64,000 nucleotides of DNA from Dallia pectoralis (Eukaryota > Chordata > Actinopteri > Esociformes > Umbridae): the NCBI GenBank assembly GCA_029465975.1, contig CM055742.1, positions 4,436,056 through 4,500,055 of the forward strand. The letters run 5' to 3'. Below are positions 12,999 to 25,857 of the stretch, one piece after another. A program made the translations under genes and the position numbers. Position 1 is the stretch's first letter; each line of letters starts with the position of its first letter. Under the pieces are notes generated by a model. The model saw only the letters and a program-made list of their open reading frames with translations. It searched no databases and was not told the origin of the DNA.

Positions 12999-14047
12999 AT
13001 ATGTCACTGCACAGATATGTCACTAAACAGATGTCACTGCAGATATGTCACTGCACATATGTCACTAAACAGATGTCACTGCACAGATGTCACTGCACAG
13101 ATGTCACTAAACAGATGTCACTGCACAGATATGTCACTGCACAGATGTCACTACAGATATGTCACTGCACATATGTCACTAAACAGATGTCACTGCACAG
13201 ATGTCACTGCACAGATGTCACTAAACAGATGTCACTAAACAGATGTCACTGCAGATATGTCACTGCAGATATGTCACTGCACAGATGTCACTAAACAGAT
13301 GTCACTGCAGATATGTCACTGCAGATATGTCACTGCACAGATGTCACTAAACAGATGTCACTGCACAGATGTCACTAAACAGATGTCACTGCACAGATAT
13401 GTCACTGCACAGATGTCACTAAACAGATGTCACTGCACAGATATGTCTCTAAACAGATGTCACTGCAGAGATGTCACTGCACAGATGTCACCAAACAGAT
13501 GTCACTGCAGATATGTCACTGCACAGATGTCTTTAAACAGATGTCACTGCAGAGATGTCACTGCACAGATGTCACTAAACAGATGTCACTAAACAGATGT
13601 CACTAAACAGATGTCACTGCAGATATGTCACTAAACAGATGTCACTGCAGAGATGTCACTAAACAGATGTCACTAAACAGATGTCGCTAAACAGATGTCA
13701 CTGCAGATATGTCACTGCACATATGTCACTAAACAGATGTCACTGCAGAGATGTCACTGCACAGATGTCACTAAACAGATGTCACTGCAGAGATGTCACT
13801 AAACAGATGTCACTAAACAGATGTCACTGCAGAGATGTCACTGCACAGATGTCACTGCACAGATGTCACTAAACAGATGTCACTGCAGAGATGTCACTGC
13901 ACAGATGTCACTGCAGATATGTCACTGCACAGATGTCACTGCACATATGTCACTAAACAGATGTCACTGCAGATATGTCACTGCACAGATGTCACTGCAG
14001 AGGTGTCACTGCAGAGGTGTCACTGCACAGATGTCACTAAACAGATG
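12999..14047. repeat. 14-bp minisatellite rich in CAGATGTCACT
   Basis: About 75 units of 14 bp (some 16 bp) mix three forms: CAGATGTCACTAAA, CAGATGTCACTGCA and ATATGTCACTGCAG. Nearly every unit carries CAGATG or CATATG, both CANNTG E-boxes. Open frames reading MSLNRCHCRYVTAQ are produced by the near-14-bp period and are not genes. Confidence 0.97.
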
Positions 14048-14379
14048 AATGTATGCATAATCCATTATACAATCCGTTAAGCACTGCTCAAGTTGCATTT
14101 GTTTTTACTCATGTGTGTACTTTGCTCTGATTATAATGAAAGGAAATAATAGTTAAGTAGCATTTTAACCTAAACAAAGAATAGATATTTTGGTCCACGA
14201 TTGAAAACCAGGAACGAACCAAACTTCCCATCCAGTGTCCAACAAAAAAAGCTTTGCCACCCCCTTCCCCTAGTAAAAATCAAACCGTCCCGTACCAACC
14301 TCCTATGCCGAGATCATCTAAATTCGCTAATATTCCCAAATGCCTGTGCTCTCTTCCTGTCTGCCTGACTCACAGCGTC

Positions 14380-14660
14380 TCCGACCCCCACTCCTGCGAG
14401 ACACGAGCCCATTATTTACGTCTCCGGGCATCTGATATTAGAAAACAAGGCCATTACAGGCCAGCCTGGTTGCTCCTGGAACATCTAATAAAAGCAGCCA
14501 TTTAGTTGCTCTGATGAAGTCTGCCTGGTGGAACCAGGAGGAGGTAATACATTAGGCCCGGGTTCTGGAGACACGTCTCTGATACGCCGCCAGCTGCTCC
14601 AAAATAATGTTTACTCCTATGAAAGCCCTCATCTAAGGCTGTCTGATTTACTTATTTAAG
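14380..14660. promoter_or_regulatory. Candidate distal cis-regulatory element
   Basis: This 280-bp island lacks simple repeats and is dense in plausible developmental motifs: GGGCATCTGATATTAG (CATCTG E-box beside a GATA/TATC word), CATCTAATAAAAGC, CGCCAGCTGCTCC (CAGCTG E-box), AAATAATG and TTTACTTATTTAAG. It looks like an enhancer-type conserved element upstream of hand2, but no alignment was possible. Confidence 0.3.
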
Positions 14661-15119
14661 CCCTCTCTCATTCGTTCTCTTGGGCTGTGATCTCGTTTTC
14701 TCTCTCTTTTTTATCTTCTCTCTCTCTCTCTCTGTCACACTCTCTCTCTCTCTCGCTACGCCCCCGTAACCCCGTTTTCTTGCTCTCGACCGGAGAATGT
14801 TAAACATTACCGCAGCAGCAGCACCACCATACCAGCAGCCCCCCACCAGACTACACCAGACGCTCATGTTTAAAGTTCGATATGAATAATAAGTGATGGT
14901 TTATGTGAACGAGAGGATCGGCTGAAGTTGTGGACGTTGTGGCTGTGAACACATCAGCCGTTGGGTTGGACCAGGCCCAGATGGGCTTTAAACTCTCTCG
15001 CGGCGCTCAGAGGAGCTAGTTGACAGACAGAACTTATTTTGAAAACTTCAGCCGGGTAAAGCAGTTAAAACCGGGCCCTTGCCCCATTTTGGAAAACCCC
15101 AGGTGGACGGACGGACACT

Positions 15120-15215
15120 GAACCTTAATCTTAAATGATACCCTTTTGACTATAGGACCGGGTCAAAGTAGTGAACTGTTTAGGGGGACAGGGTGTAATT
15201 TAGGACCTGTGTTAC
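15120..15215. repeat. Diverged short interspersed repeat of salmonid/pike type, copy 1
   Basis: The segment with GACCGGGTCAAAGTAGTG, AGGGGGACAGGGTGTAATTT resembles the family seen better at 28125-28215 (GGGCCTGTGTTGATAACGAG, TGCACTAGTGCGTAGGGAAG). Homology is judged by eye and from memory of the family. Confidence 0.45.
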
Positions 15216-15664
15216 TGAGGTACACCCTTGATTATACGCTACATGACTGACCAGGTCGACTTGCAGGTTGCCGGAGACATGCCCTTGTGTTTAGTCACCT
15301 GTCGCACTACATTTCCCACAATGCATCACAAAGGTGAAAAACAACACTTTCAAGTACGGAGAGTATAAGTAGAATAAAGAGTAAAATAAGCAAGCGCTAA
15401 CATGTTTCCTGCACGGCCCAGTTCACAGTACATTGGGACCTTGTTAATGGGGGGTCGCCACAAGGCACTAGCGTCAAGTCTGGTCAATTAGCCGCGGTTA
15501 TGGCCAATATGTCACAGGGTTAACGTCCCGCGAACAATGACCTCCGAGGGCACTTTGGTCTGTTTCACTTCAGTCGGGATCAGGAACAAAAACAGTCTCT
15601 TTGTCTCTTTCTCTGTCACACACACACACAAACACAGACACAGACACACTCGCGCACGCCTTCT

Positions 15665-15900
15665 GCGGTAATCCGCTTTAAGAGTGACTAATGACAAGCT
15701 CATCCGCGGCGAACGCAAACAAAAAAAGAAGCCCGCCGCGGGACATGTCGCCCAGCAGGCAAACGCGGCCAAACGTCTGAAACCGCATTACCCAGAATCG
15801 CCGGAGAATCGGCCTGTCGGCCCGCCGCCGGCCCTGATGACGGGGCTGATGGGAGATAAGCGTAAGAGCATCATATTAGTCAGATAAGGGCCACTGAGCC
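15665..15900. promoter_or_regulatory. Candidate distal cis-regulatory element, CpG-rich
   Basis: Begins with CTTTAAGAGTGACTAATGAC and ends with ATTAGTCAGATAAGGGCC, which combines homeodomain and GATA words around a CpG-rich centre (CCGCCGCGGG, CCCGCCGCCGGCCC). GACTAAT and ATTAGTC near the two ends form an inverted pair. No ORF of interest. Confidence 0.28.
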
Positions 15901-16038
15901 GCAGAGGAGAGGAGCAGAGAGATGAGCAGATGACCCGGGTCAAAGGTCAGAGCCAGATAGGCCAATAGCATCGGAGAAAGTTACATTAGCCTCGAAGCGG
16001 GATTGTTGTTGAGGCACCTGCTGAGCTTGTTACCTGGT

Positions 16039-16073
<35 letters not shown>

Positions 16074-18724
16074 TGACATGGGCGTTGCCATGGCAGCTGG
16101 TGAGGCACAAGCCCAGCAGATAATGATGTGTATGGAGATGAATACTAGCCCTGGGGTTGGCAGGTGTGTGTGTGTGTGTGTGTGTCTGCACGCGCGCACG
16201 TAATGCTGTTGTCTCCATGGCCAGCAGCACATTAAAAAGACTCAGAAGAAGGCAGAAAGAGAAACAGAGAGACTCAAATTTAACAGCTGACCGTAGACAT
16301 CAGTACTCACACAGCGTAGCTCTGACAGAATAATGATTGATGAAGCACATCTATAAATGCATTCTACACCCGTTACCCATTTTGTTAAAACACATTTCCA
16401 ACATGACAATATTTAACAAAGCAGATCTAAACTATGTGGCATAGTCAATATAGTTAAAACATGAGCAATCAAATTTGAAGTACAGTATATAATAACCAAT
16501 GATGCAATGGATGTGAGGCAAAAATGACGGCTGAAAACTGCTGTGAAGGCTGAAAGAGGTCATTTCTCCTTTATCTCATGACATCCTAATAGCAAACAGA
16601 TAAAGACGTTACAACCCCCCGGAAAGTGACTGGAAAAGGACGTGGTGATTTTCTTCAGAAACTGTTTGGCAAAATGAAAAACACTCTTCGAAACATTTTG
16701 TCTTTTCGACCCGGCGGCGTAACATTGTTTACACGGGGAAGAAGCGAGTTCTCCAGTCCAACAAACCGACGACTCTCCCCTATCAGCGGGCGCAGACATA
16801 TTTTCCCAGCGATAACACAGAGTTACATTTAAAGGAGCACTTTAGCTTTTAGGAAGACTGTGGAGACATGAGAGTGGCTCACGGAATTTATCTCTCCTAA
16901 TCAGTTTGTTTTTCCTCTTGTGTGCAGTCGTTCACTTTCATGTACGATGATGTCACCGGCCCGCCACCAAACAACAGTGTCGTCATTCGCTGTAGGTTTT
17001 CCAAAATAAGTACACGACGGCGACGGGAAGAGCGTGAGAAACATGTCGCCGCGACTAACTGTCAAATACACCCGGATTGTCTTACAATCTTGTAAACCGC
17101 ACAAAGTAAGAAAAGAAAATCTGAATTTACCAGAAATAGCAACCACAAAACTATTCAGAGCCACCTGTCAGAAAATGTAAACAGCGCTGTATTTCAAACG
17201 CACACACACAACACACACGCGCACGCCACCTCAGAAATGTAGAGGTCAGAAATGTTGCTGGTCTCCGCTATGTGGTGGGAAACAGCTGGCTGAATTTTCA
17301 TCAACCAATAAACCTGGTTTCCTCGAGACAAAATATGTCTTTCTCACAGAGCTCAGCCCACAGCTCTGACTCGACCGTCTGTGTGACTGGAGGTCCCTGG
17401 TTACATTTATGATATATGACTTGAGCTGGTGTAGTCAGCACTGGATCTCAGACTCCTCCGTGGTGTGACTAACCAATAACTGACCACAAACCTGACCTAA
17501 AAACAACAGACAACATTAATGTGAACACCAATTCAACATGTTGTTTCTTCCCCTAGAGACATCTGTGTCACAATAAGCATTTTGGTAAATGGGAGAAGTT
17601 ACTACTGGGGTTAGTTTTAGGATTTGGTTAAGGGCTTTAGCGGTTAGGGTGAAAGTTAAAGCCATGTTAAAATTAGGCAAAATGTCAAGTTTCAGTTAAG
17701 TTAAGAGTTAGTAAAGGTAGTATTTAGTAACAAACATCTCAACTGTTGGTTGAATCATAAAAACCCACCACCATTCAGAAAAAAATCCTGGTTATGGAAC
17801 TATGGTTAGACTTGTGTTAGGGAATGCACGTTTTGGATCACTGTCCAGTTGCAAAATCCATTTTCAGTTCAGCTTTTTGACAGAATGACCTCAGAATGTC
17901 TTGAAAGAAAGGACCGATTGATGCTTTGAGGCGATTGGCTGGAGCCAATGTCAAGGCTGCTTAGCACCTCCCCCTGAAAGTGCTCTCCTGATGAAATGTC
18001 TGACATATATATGAGGTGGAAGGCTCCCATATAATTTGCTCGAAAAATCACCCTTTTCCCAAGGACTGGAAACAATGAAAAACGACAATATGTGAGACAC
18101 TCAGGGAAGGAGAACAGGATGCTGGTTAAGGGGAGAAGAAAACCCAAAACCCAAGACCCAAGACCCAAGAGAAGTGGAAGTGAGCTTCATGGCAAATTAT
18201 TATATTTCCATAAGAGAAAAATGATAAATGTGGAGTTTAAGACCAACGTCAATAAACAGATTTATTAAATGTCTGTTTCTTTCTACATAAACATTTGCTC
18301 ACCTTTATCAGCCAAGAGAAATGTATCACGCGTGGAAATGTTTCTTCAAGCAATAGATGAGTAAAATATGTATGCTTACATGCCACCCTTCAAATGTCGA
18401 TCGCTTCCTCTACGTTGTTTTCGCCAGGACGAACCAAAACGCTGACAGCCACGAGAGTGGCGTCATATTTGGTGTATGAAACAAAACGATCGTATAGCTG
18501 GAGAAAAGATTATCACGATTCAACTGAAATGCTTAACATCAAAGGAACGAACTACGCAATGAGCTGGCTGGTTATGAAACAGCTGAAAATAGCAGAAAAC
18601 ATATTTGTGACTTTCTGAAAACTGTCTGACAAGCCAGGTCGTGCCGCGATAGATTAATCCAGACGTAGTTATTATATCGACTGTGAAGCCTGGTGCTGGA
18701 ACCGAGACAGACAGGGCAAGGCTG

Positions 18725-18757
<33 letters not shown>

Positions 18758-20129
18758 AGGGTATTAAAACATTGTAGCTGTTATTTTACGCCGGTATGGT
18801 TGGTTACGGCTGCTAGGTCGATTAACCCGCCGGACAGATCGAAATATAACACAATAATGTTGCCTCGAGTTGGCGTACTGTCTCCTCCAATAGGGAGATG
18901 AAGGAGTGGGGTCGGCTAACTCACCATAAAAAAGGCTTTTATTAGATCCTTAAAGAGCCATTCTAACGGGTTGGGGGACTGGGGTTTGGAGGGGGGCGCT
19001 GTAAGATTATATTTCCGGAGGAAGAGGTCCGAGGGATTGGAAACAGGATAATGCAGTGCTAAATCACAGGTACCCAACCGGTCAAGTGGTAATTTTTGTT
19101 TGCATGTGAATAACACAACATTTCTCACGCAGTGGTCATTGAGGATTAGATGATCTACGCCGGCCAAGTAATTCACGTGACTAATTTTTCTCTCTGAACT
19201 TTTGCCACGTCGTTCTCGGTTTGCGGAAGGACGTGAAAAATGTGAAGGTAAATCATGTCAGCGATTTTGGTAGGTTGATCCTATGATGTCAAGAGCTGCT
19301 ATGGCAACCGCCGATCGTATAAATACGTAACAGCCTCCTTCCCTTGGGACCTGGTGTTTCGAGATCTTTTTCTGTGGGGTTGGGGGGGGGGTATTGTTTA
19401 TAGTTATCAACTTTCTACAGAAGAAAAATCCCAGCATCTATCATATTGCAAAACTGTGTACATGAAGAAACTGGACATCGGCATGACTAATCTAATACGG
19501 TTTTCACCAAAAAGGGAGTACGAGACATTCTTCTAGCTCCGAATCACTAGCCTCCCGAATTTCACTACCGTCCTGTCATCCTGTGTCCGGGGGCGTAAAT
19601 TAGGAGTCAAACGGTGCACTTTCTAAAATGGTCCAGCAGTGCCGAGAACAAGGACGAAGTGATGGAGTGTGGAAGACAATTATGGATGGAGAGAGAGAGA
19701 GAGGATGGAATGTCAGGATCGCTGGCTGACAGGGCGGAAGGATTTCTTGCGACGCTGCAATGCGACCAGGGGAGATGCTGTACACACGTATACAAGCAGT
19801 GCTTCATACAACAGACAACTCTCACACGGAGGGGAGGAGTTATTAACAGTTAAACTGTCGGCAGTCTGTCTGCGGTTCGGATGCAACTGTGGTTTGAGGT
19901 GATTCATGCGTTGACCTGACTTACATTGACCGGGAAGATAACATGCTGTATCAGGGAATTATGTTCCTCTTTTTATTTACTTTTACTGATTTCTCCCGTT
20001 TTTAATGCGTCAGTACATCCGTGACTTCATCTAACTGCTCTCAACAGTTTTCCTTCAATCTGAAAAAATGTTATTTCCGCGAAGAATTGGCACACTCTGC
20101 CACCTGTTCGTGTCTACTTACGACTTTGT

Positions 20130-20320
20130 AATATCAACAGACGCCAATTAAGTTATTTCAGCGTGCGTCAATTGGCCGACCACATATGCTCCTGTCCAAT
20201 CAGATAACGGGCGCGGTGACCGTGTTGATGCACAGGGAAGTTGGCAGCATCAGCGATTGTGATGAGCGTCATTTCACTAATAGAGATAATGCCCCCAATG
20301 ACCAGGTCCTTCTCTGAAGA
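20130..20320. promoter_or_regulatory. Candidate distal cis-regulatory element
   Basis: A single-copy island with CGCCAATTAAGTTATTTC, CACATATGCTCCTGTCCAAT, CAGATAACGG (GATA) and CACTAATAGAGATAATGC. The mix of homeodomain, E-box, CCAAT and GATA words suggests an enhancer. Confidence 0.28.
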
Positions 20321-20872
20321 ATGCTGTCCCCCACTGCTCTGAAGTCAAAGTATCAACAGCTTTAAGCTATTAGACAGATTTTCAGTCTCTCTCTCTCTCT
20401 CTCTCTCTCACTCTTTCTCTCTCTCACTCTCTCACTTCCGACCTGGGGGACCGGGGCAGTGTGTGTGTGTATGTGTGTGTGTGTGTGTGTGTGCGTGTGT
20501 GTGTCGCGTTAGTGAGGTAGGCCAAAGAGATGAGGCCTTCGTCACTGGCTCTATCAGACGAGGGGGCCTGGTTTATTGGCTGGTTTGATTGATTTTATAT
20601 ACAATTACTACAATATTAATGCTGACAAAACTGCTCATACTGATTATTACGCCGAAATCACCAGATCAATAGATCAACATTGTGTAAATAAAATTGATCT
20701 GTTTTTCTATCTTCACTATTTGCCTAAACGCTCGATTGAGGGATTTGTTTTGGACATGAAAGGAGGTTGATGGAGGAGTGATCTGTGATCTATGTAAAAG
20801 CTGAGTGCACCAACTTTTGCCAGTTTCCGCTTGTTTAACACTTTAAGGCTCTTCTAGTGAAATTATCCATCT

Positions 20873-22452
20873 ACTGAACTGTCATCCACTGGCTGACTCC
20901 TGACTGAACTGTCATCCACTGGCTGACTCCTGACTGAACTGTCATCCACTGGTTGACTCCTGACTGAACTGTCATCCACTGGTTGACTCCTGACTGAACT
21001 GTCATCCGCTGGCTGACTCCTGACTGAACTGTCATCCACTGGCTGACTCCTGACTGAACTGTCATCCACTGGCTGACTCCTGACTGAACTGTCATCCACT
21101 AGTTGACTCCTGACTGAACTGTCATCCACTGGTTGACTCCTGACTGAACTGTCATCCACTGGTTGACTCCTGACTGAACTGTCATCCACTGGTTGACTCC
21201 TGACTGAACTGTCATCCACTGGCCGACTCCTGACTGAACTGTCATCCACTGGTTGACTCCTGACTGAACTGTCATCCACTGGTGACTCCTGACTGAACTG
21301 TCATCCACTGGTTGACTCCTGACTGAACTGTCATCCACTGGTGACTCCTGACTGAACTGTCATCCGCTGGTTGACTCCTGACTGAACTGTCATCCACTGG
21401 CTGACTCCTGACTGAACTGTCATCCACTGGTGACTCCTGACTGAACTGTCATCCGCTGGTTGACTCCTGACTGAACTGTCATCCACTGGTTGACTCCTGA
21501 CTGAACTGTCATCCACTGGCTGACTCCTGACTGAACTGTCATCCACAGGCTGACTCCTGACTGAACTGTCATCCACTGGTTGACTCCTGACTGAACTGTC
21601 ATCCACTGGTTGACTCCTGACTGAACTGTCATCCACTGGTTGACTCCTGACTGAACTGTCATCCACTGGCTGACTCCTGACTGAACTATCATCCACTGGT
21701 GACTCCTGACTGAACTGTAATCCACTGGTTGACTCCTGACTGAACTGTCATCCACTGGTTGACTCCTGACTGAACTGTCATCCACTGGTTGACTCCTGAC
21801 TAAACTGTCATCCACTGGCTGACTCCTGACTGAACTGTCATCCACTGGTTGACTCCTGACTGAACTGTCATCCACTGGTTGACTCCTGACTGAACTGTCA
21901 TCCACTGATTGACTCCTGACTGAACTGTCATCCACTGGCTGACTCCTGACTGAACTGTCATCCACTGGTTGACTCCTGACTGAACTGTCATCCACTGGCT
22001 GACTCCTGACTGAACTGTCATCCACTGGTGACTCCTGACTGAACTGTCATCCACTGGTTGACTCCTGACTGAACTGTCATCCGCTGGCTGACTCCTGACT
22101 GAACTGTCATCCGCTGGTGACTCCTGACTGAACTGTCATCCACTGGCTGACTCCTGACTGAACTGTCATCCACAGGCTGACTCCTGACTGAACTGTCATC
22201 CACTGGTGACTCCTGACTGAACTGTCATCCGCTGGCTGACTCCTGACTGAACTGTCATCCACTGGTTGACTCCAAACTGAACTGTCATCCACTGGCTGAC
22301 TCCTGACTGAACTGTCATCCACAGGCTGACTCCTGACTGAACTGTCATCCACTGGTGACTCCTGACTGAACTGTCATCCGCTGGCTGACTCCTGACTGAA
22401 CTGTCATCCACTGGTTGACTCCTGACTGAACTGTCATCCACTGGTGACTCCT
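20873..22452. repeat. 30-bp minisatellite, about 53 copies
   Basis: The unit is CTGAACTGTCATCCACTGG followed by TTGACTCCTGA or CTGACTCCTGA. About nine units are 29 bp because they read GGTGACTCC instead of GGTTGACTCC. Single-base variants (CCGCTGG, CCACAGG) recur. Because 30 is a multiple of three, all minus-strand frames stay open and read repeated DDSSVRSQPV or WMTVQSGVSQ until a 29-bp unit shifts the frame. There is no sign of a real gene. Confidence 0.98.
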
Positions 22453-22639
22453 GGGGACTCATGGGTGGGTCGGAAGAAACAAAGGCAGGTCGACCCGCCT
22501 CCAGTATGTGTGTGTGTGTGTGTGTGTGTGTCATGCCATATCACTCTGCCTCACTATGGGTTGATTGACACATCTGAATAGTTTTATCAGTCTGGCACCA
22601 CTGAGGCCTTTGTCTCTCTCTTGTTTTGCTCTGAGGCGT

Positions 22640-22655
22640 CTAGGAGAGAGAGAAT

Positions 22656-22708
<53 letters not shown>
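22640..22708. repeat. (GA)n tract
   Basis: Almost uninterrupted GA dinucleotides over about 69 bp. Confidence 0.96.
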
Positions 22709-22710
<2 letters not shown>

Positions 22711-23499
22711 TGAGGAGAAAGGAGGCCGAAGTCACTGTCCAACAGTGTGGGAAATATGGCTGGAGGCTTACCTCATAACCTACTGAACCCAACGCAAACA
22801 CACCCAGAGAGCAACAAGTATTTCAACAAATTACCCCAAACAAAACAGAAAGAGTTGGTGACTAAACTCTGGTCACAGTTATTCACTACAAACTGGTAGA
22901 TTATTGGGGAAACACTAACACTGTAAATAATGTTGATATTAATCCAGGACATACATGTGTTCTGTATTTCTTGTCAACCAACAACTGTTTTTGTGTTTAA
23001 CCAAACGTGCATTGCAAGACACAAGGCATCATGGGAAGGGATCCTCACCTGGGAGCGGAGGTACCTTTGTAGAGACATCGGCACCATTTATTAATGAACA
23101 GTCACAGTATTGACACTTCAATGACCATACAGATTGTTTGAAAAAGTACCTGTGCTTTTGGGCTGCTTTAAAACCTGACATCAAACTCGATGTCTGCCTA
23201 GTTATTGTTCCTTTACCGTTGTAATATTTAGCCATTTTAAACCCGCTAATGGGCCTCGATCAGACCAGCTTGGAACGAGCGGCTTTGTGCGAGGGATAAC
23301 CGACGTATAGCAGCCAGTGGCTAGGGCGTGGCGCTCTGAAACTAACCGACAACAAAGACGTACGAAGCACCACTTGGCTCTGGCGAAGGACTTCAACTGA
23401 ACAAACGAACGACTGACTGATGATCTCCGTCAGGGGGAAAAAACACAGTTCTCGTGCCTCGGTCAAGCCTCACATGTCGACAGTGTATTTCCATACGTA

Positions 23500-23790
23500 T
23501 CAAACTGAACACCCATGTCCAGCGTAAAAAGGCTAACGACCGCGGCGGCACATAATTAGCCCTACACAACTTCCCTGCGGAGAGACAATCGGCTTGTTGT
23601 GAAGGAGATGACTTGGAGCTCGCAGGCTAATGCGCGGTCTGCTAACTGGTGGTCTTTCCAGGGGCTAATGGCAGTAGGAACAACAGCCCTGAGGGAACGG
23701 ACGGGCCCTCAGAAAGAGAGCCCTGTGTGGGCTAAAGATAGCAGGGCTAATGAAGATGTCAAACAAAGGGCTGGGGCCGAGTGAGTCACG
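23500..23790. promoter_or_regulatory. Candidate distal cis-regulatory element with repeated GGCTAATG words
   Basis: GGCTAA or GCTAATG words occur at least five times (AAAGGCTAACGAC, CAGGCTAATGCGCGG, GGGGCTAATGGCAG, GGGCTAAAGATAGC, AGGGCTAATGAAG), along with CATAATTAGCCC on the opposite strand. This looks like a homotypic cluster of homeodomain-type sites in a single-copy region. Confidence 0.33.
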
Positions 23791-24671
23791 ATCGCCGGGC
23801 CACAGAGTGGGTGGGTTAGTGAGACTCGCTGGGCAAGTAAACTCAGTCGAGACGGCGCGCAGGCAAACGGGGTCGGCGTCACTTCGATACAATCTTTTTT
23901 TTCTTCTTGTTCGCAAATCTAACTTTTAGCCAACGTAATCTTTTTACCTGATTATCCGAGTGTCCATCAGGATTCAGACTGTGCTGGTTCCGCTGGTATT
24001 CAGTCTGGGCATGGCGGGTAGTAGGTTAAGGTTAAAGGTTAAAGAACCAACCACACGACCCCGCACAAGGGACTTGTGTCACGTGCGTGGGCCGTTAGCC
24101 GTTGCTTCCCGGTTTTTGCCATCTCCCCGGTTTTCCCCCGTAAGGAGGCGCGGATATAGGGCTCGGACATGGCCCGGTTCTGGAGCCATCAGACCGTACC
24201 CCCCCGCCCAACCCCCCGCGATGCATCGACCCTTAGGACCGTCCTTAAACAAATCACTTATTCTCCTCTCTGAGTCGTTGTTTCCGTGGCGACTGTGAGG
24301 CGGCCATTGTGTGCCGCTATACAGTGGGACAGTGTAATCGGGGCCGGGGGGGTGCAGTGAAACAGAGGGGTCGCATGATAATTGGATTGGTTTGAGGACT
24401 GTACATTTGTACATAATGACGGTTAATGGTGTGGACCACCGAGGGAACTCGGCCCTGGCGTTTCACCACAGCGGCGCGGCGGTTTGTGTTCCCTCAGAAC
24501 TCAGTGATGCACTGAACCGAAGTGCACCATCGACCGTTGTCCTGGCCGAAAGTAGGACACCTGGGATGACGGGGACCGTTGTTTGGGATGACAGGTGGAG
24601 GGAGACCCGTCTCAGGCCGGGCTGCGTTCATCCTGAGAAACAAGGCAAGCTGTCGGGGGGGGTAGAGTAGT

Positions 24672-25857
24672 ACGAAAACAGGAAACAGACATATATACAG
24701 AAACACAGACAGACATATATACAGAAACACAGACAGACATATATACAGAAACACAGACAGACATATATACAGAAACACAGACAGACATATACAGAAACAC
24801 AGACAGACATATATACAGAAACACAGACAGACATATACAGAAACACAGACAGACATATACAGAAACACAGACAGACATATATAGAAACACAGACAGACAT
24901 ATACAGAAACACAGACAGACATATACAGAAACACAGACAGACATATACAGAAACACAGACAGACATATACAGAAACACAGACAGACATATACAGAAACAC
25001 AGACAGACATATACAGAAACACAGACAGACATATACAGAAACACAGACAGACATATACAGAAACACAGACAGACACATACAGAAACACAGACAGACATAT
25101 ACAGAAACACAGACAGACATACATACAGAAACACAGACAGACATATACAGAAACACAGACAGACATATATACAGAAACACAGACAGACATATACAGAAAC
25201 ACAGACAGACATATACAGAAACACAGACAGACATATACAGAAACACAGACAGACATACATACAGAAACACAGACAGACATATACAGAAACACAGACAGAC
25301 ATATATACAGAAACACAGACAGACATATACAGAAACACAGACAGACATATACAGAAACACAGACAGACATATACAGAAACACAGACAGACATACATACAG
25401 AAACACAGACAGACATATACAGAAACACAGACAGACATATACAGAAAAACAGACAGACATACATACAGAAACACAGACAGACATATACAGAAACACAGAC
25501 AGACATATACAGAAACACAGACAGGCATACATACAGAAACACAGACAGACATATACACAGAAACACAGACAGACATATATACAGAAACACAGACAGACAT
25601 ATATACAGAAACACAGACAGACATATATACAGAAACACAGACAGACATATATACAGAAACACAGACAGACATATATACAGAAACACAGACAGACATATAT
25701 ACAGAAACACAGACAGACATACATACAGAAACACAGACAGACATATATACAGAAACACAGACAGACATATGCAGAAACACAGACAGACATATATACAGAA
25801 ACACAGACAGACATATATACAGAAACACAGACAGACATATACAGAAACACAGACAGA
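24672..25857. repeat. 22/24-bp minisatellite built on ACATATACAGAAACACAGAC
   Basis: About 52 units alternate between 22 bp (ACATATACAG) and 24 bp (ACATATATACAG or ACATACATACAG), each with AAACACAGACAG. Pure runs of the 24-bp form lie at both ends, with mixed forms inside. The three long minus-strand frames (376 to 464 codons reading CLCFCIYVCL) arise from absence of stops in the unit and are not genes. Confidence 0.97.

Larger units (their letters stand above)
14048..20872. other. Gene-free stretch with three candidate regulatory islands
   Basis: No exon is recognised. The stretch has TC runs (14695-14756, 20385-20437), CA/TG tracts (15614-15650, 16041-16070, 16164-16185, 18727-18757, 20459-20504) and GGTTAG-like degenerate words at 17600-17740. 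Candidate regulatory islands lie at 14380-14660, 15665-15900 and 20130-20320. A diverged interspersed repeat lies near 15120-15215. Confidence 0.5.
22453..24671. other. Gene-free stretch with GA and TG tracts
   Basis: Holds TG (22507-22531) and a long GA tract (22640-22708), then single-copy-looking DNA. The island at 23500-23790 is the best regulatory candidate. No exon is recognised. Confidence 0.5.

Noticed and set aside
13001..14080. Cys/His-rich open frames (MSLNRCHCRYV) suggestive of zinc-binding peptides
   Set aside because: They come from the 14-bp repeat read in three overlapping frames. No independent sequence supports a gene.
17600..17740. GGTTAG-like words suggesting interstitial telomeric repeat
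   Set aside because: The TTAGGG-type words are degenerate and not in tandem. They do not form a telomeric array.
20863..22534. Minus-strand frames with DDSSVRSQPV repeats, resembling a repetitive secreted protein
   Set aside because: The unit is 30 bp, so frames stay open without selection. Single-base-shorter units shift the frame repeatedly and several frames are open together.
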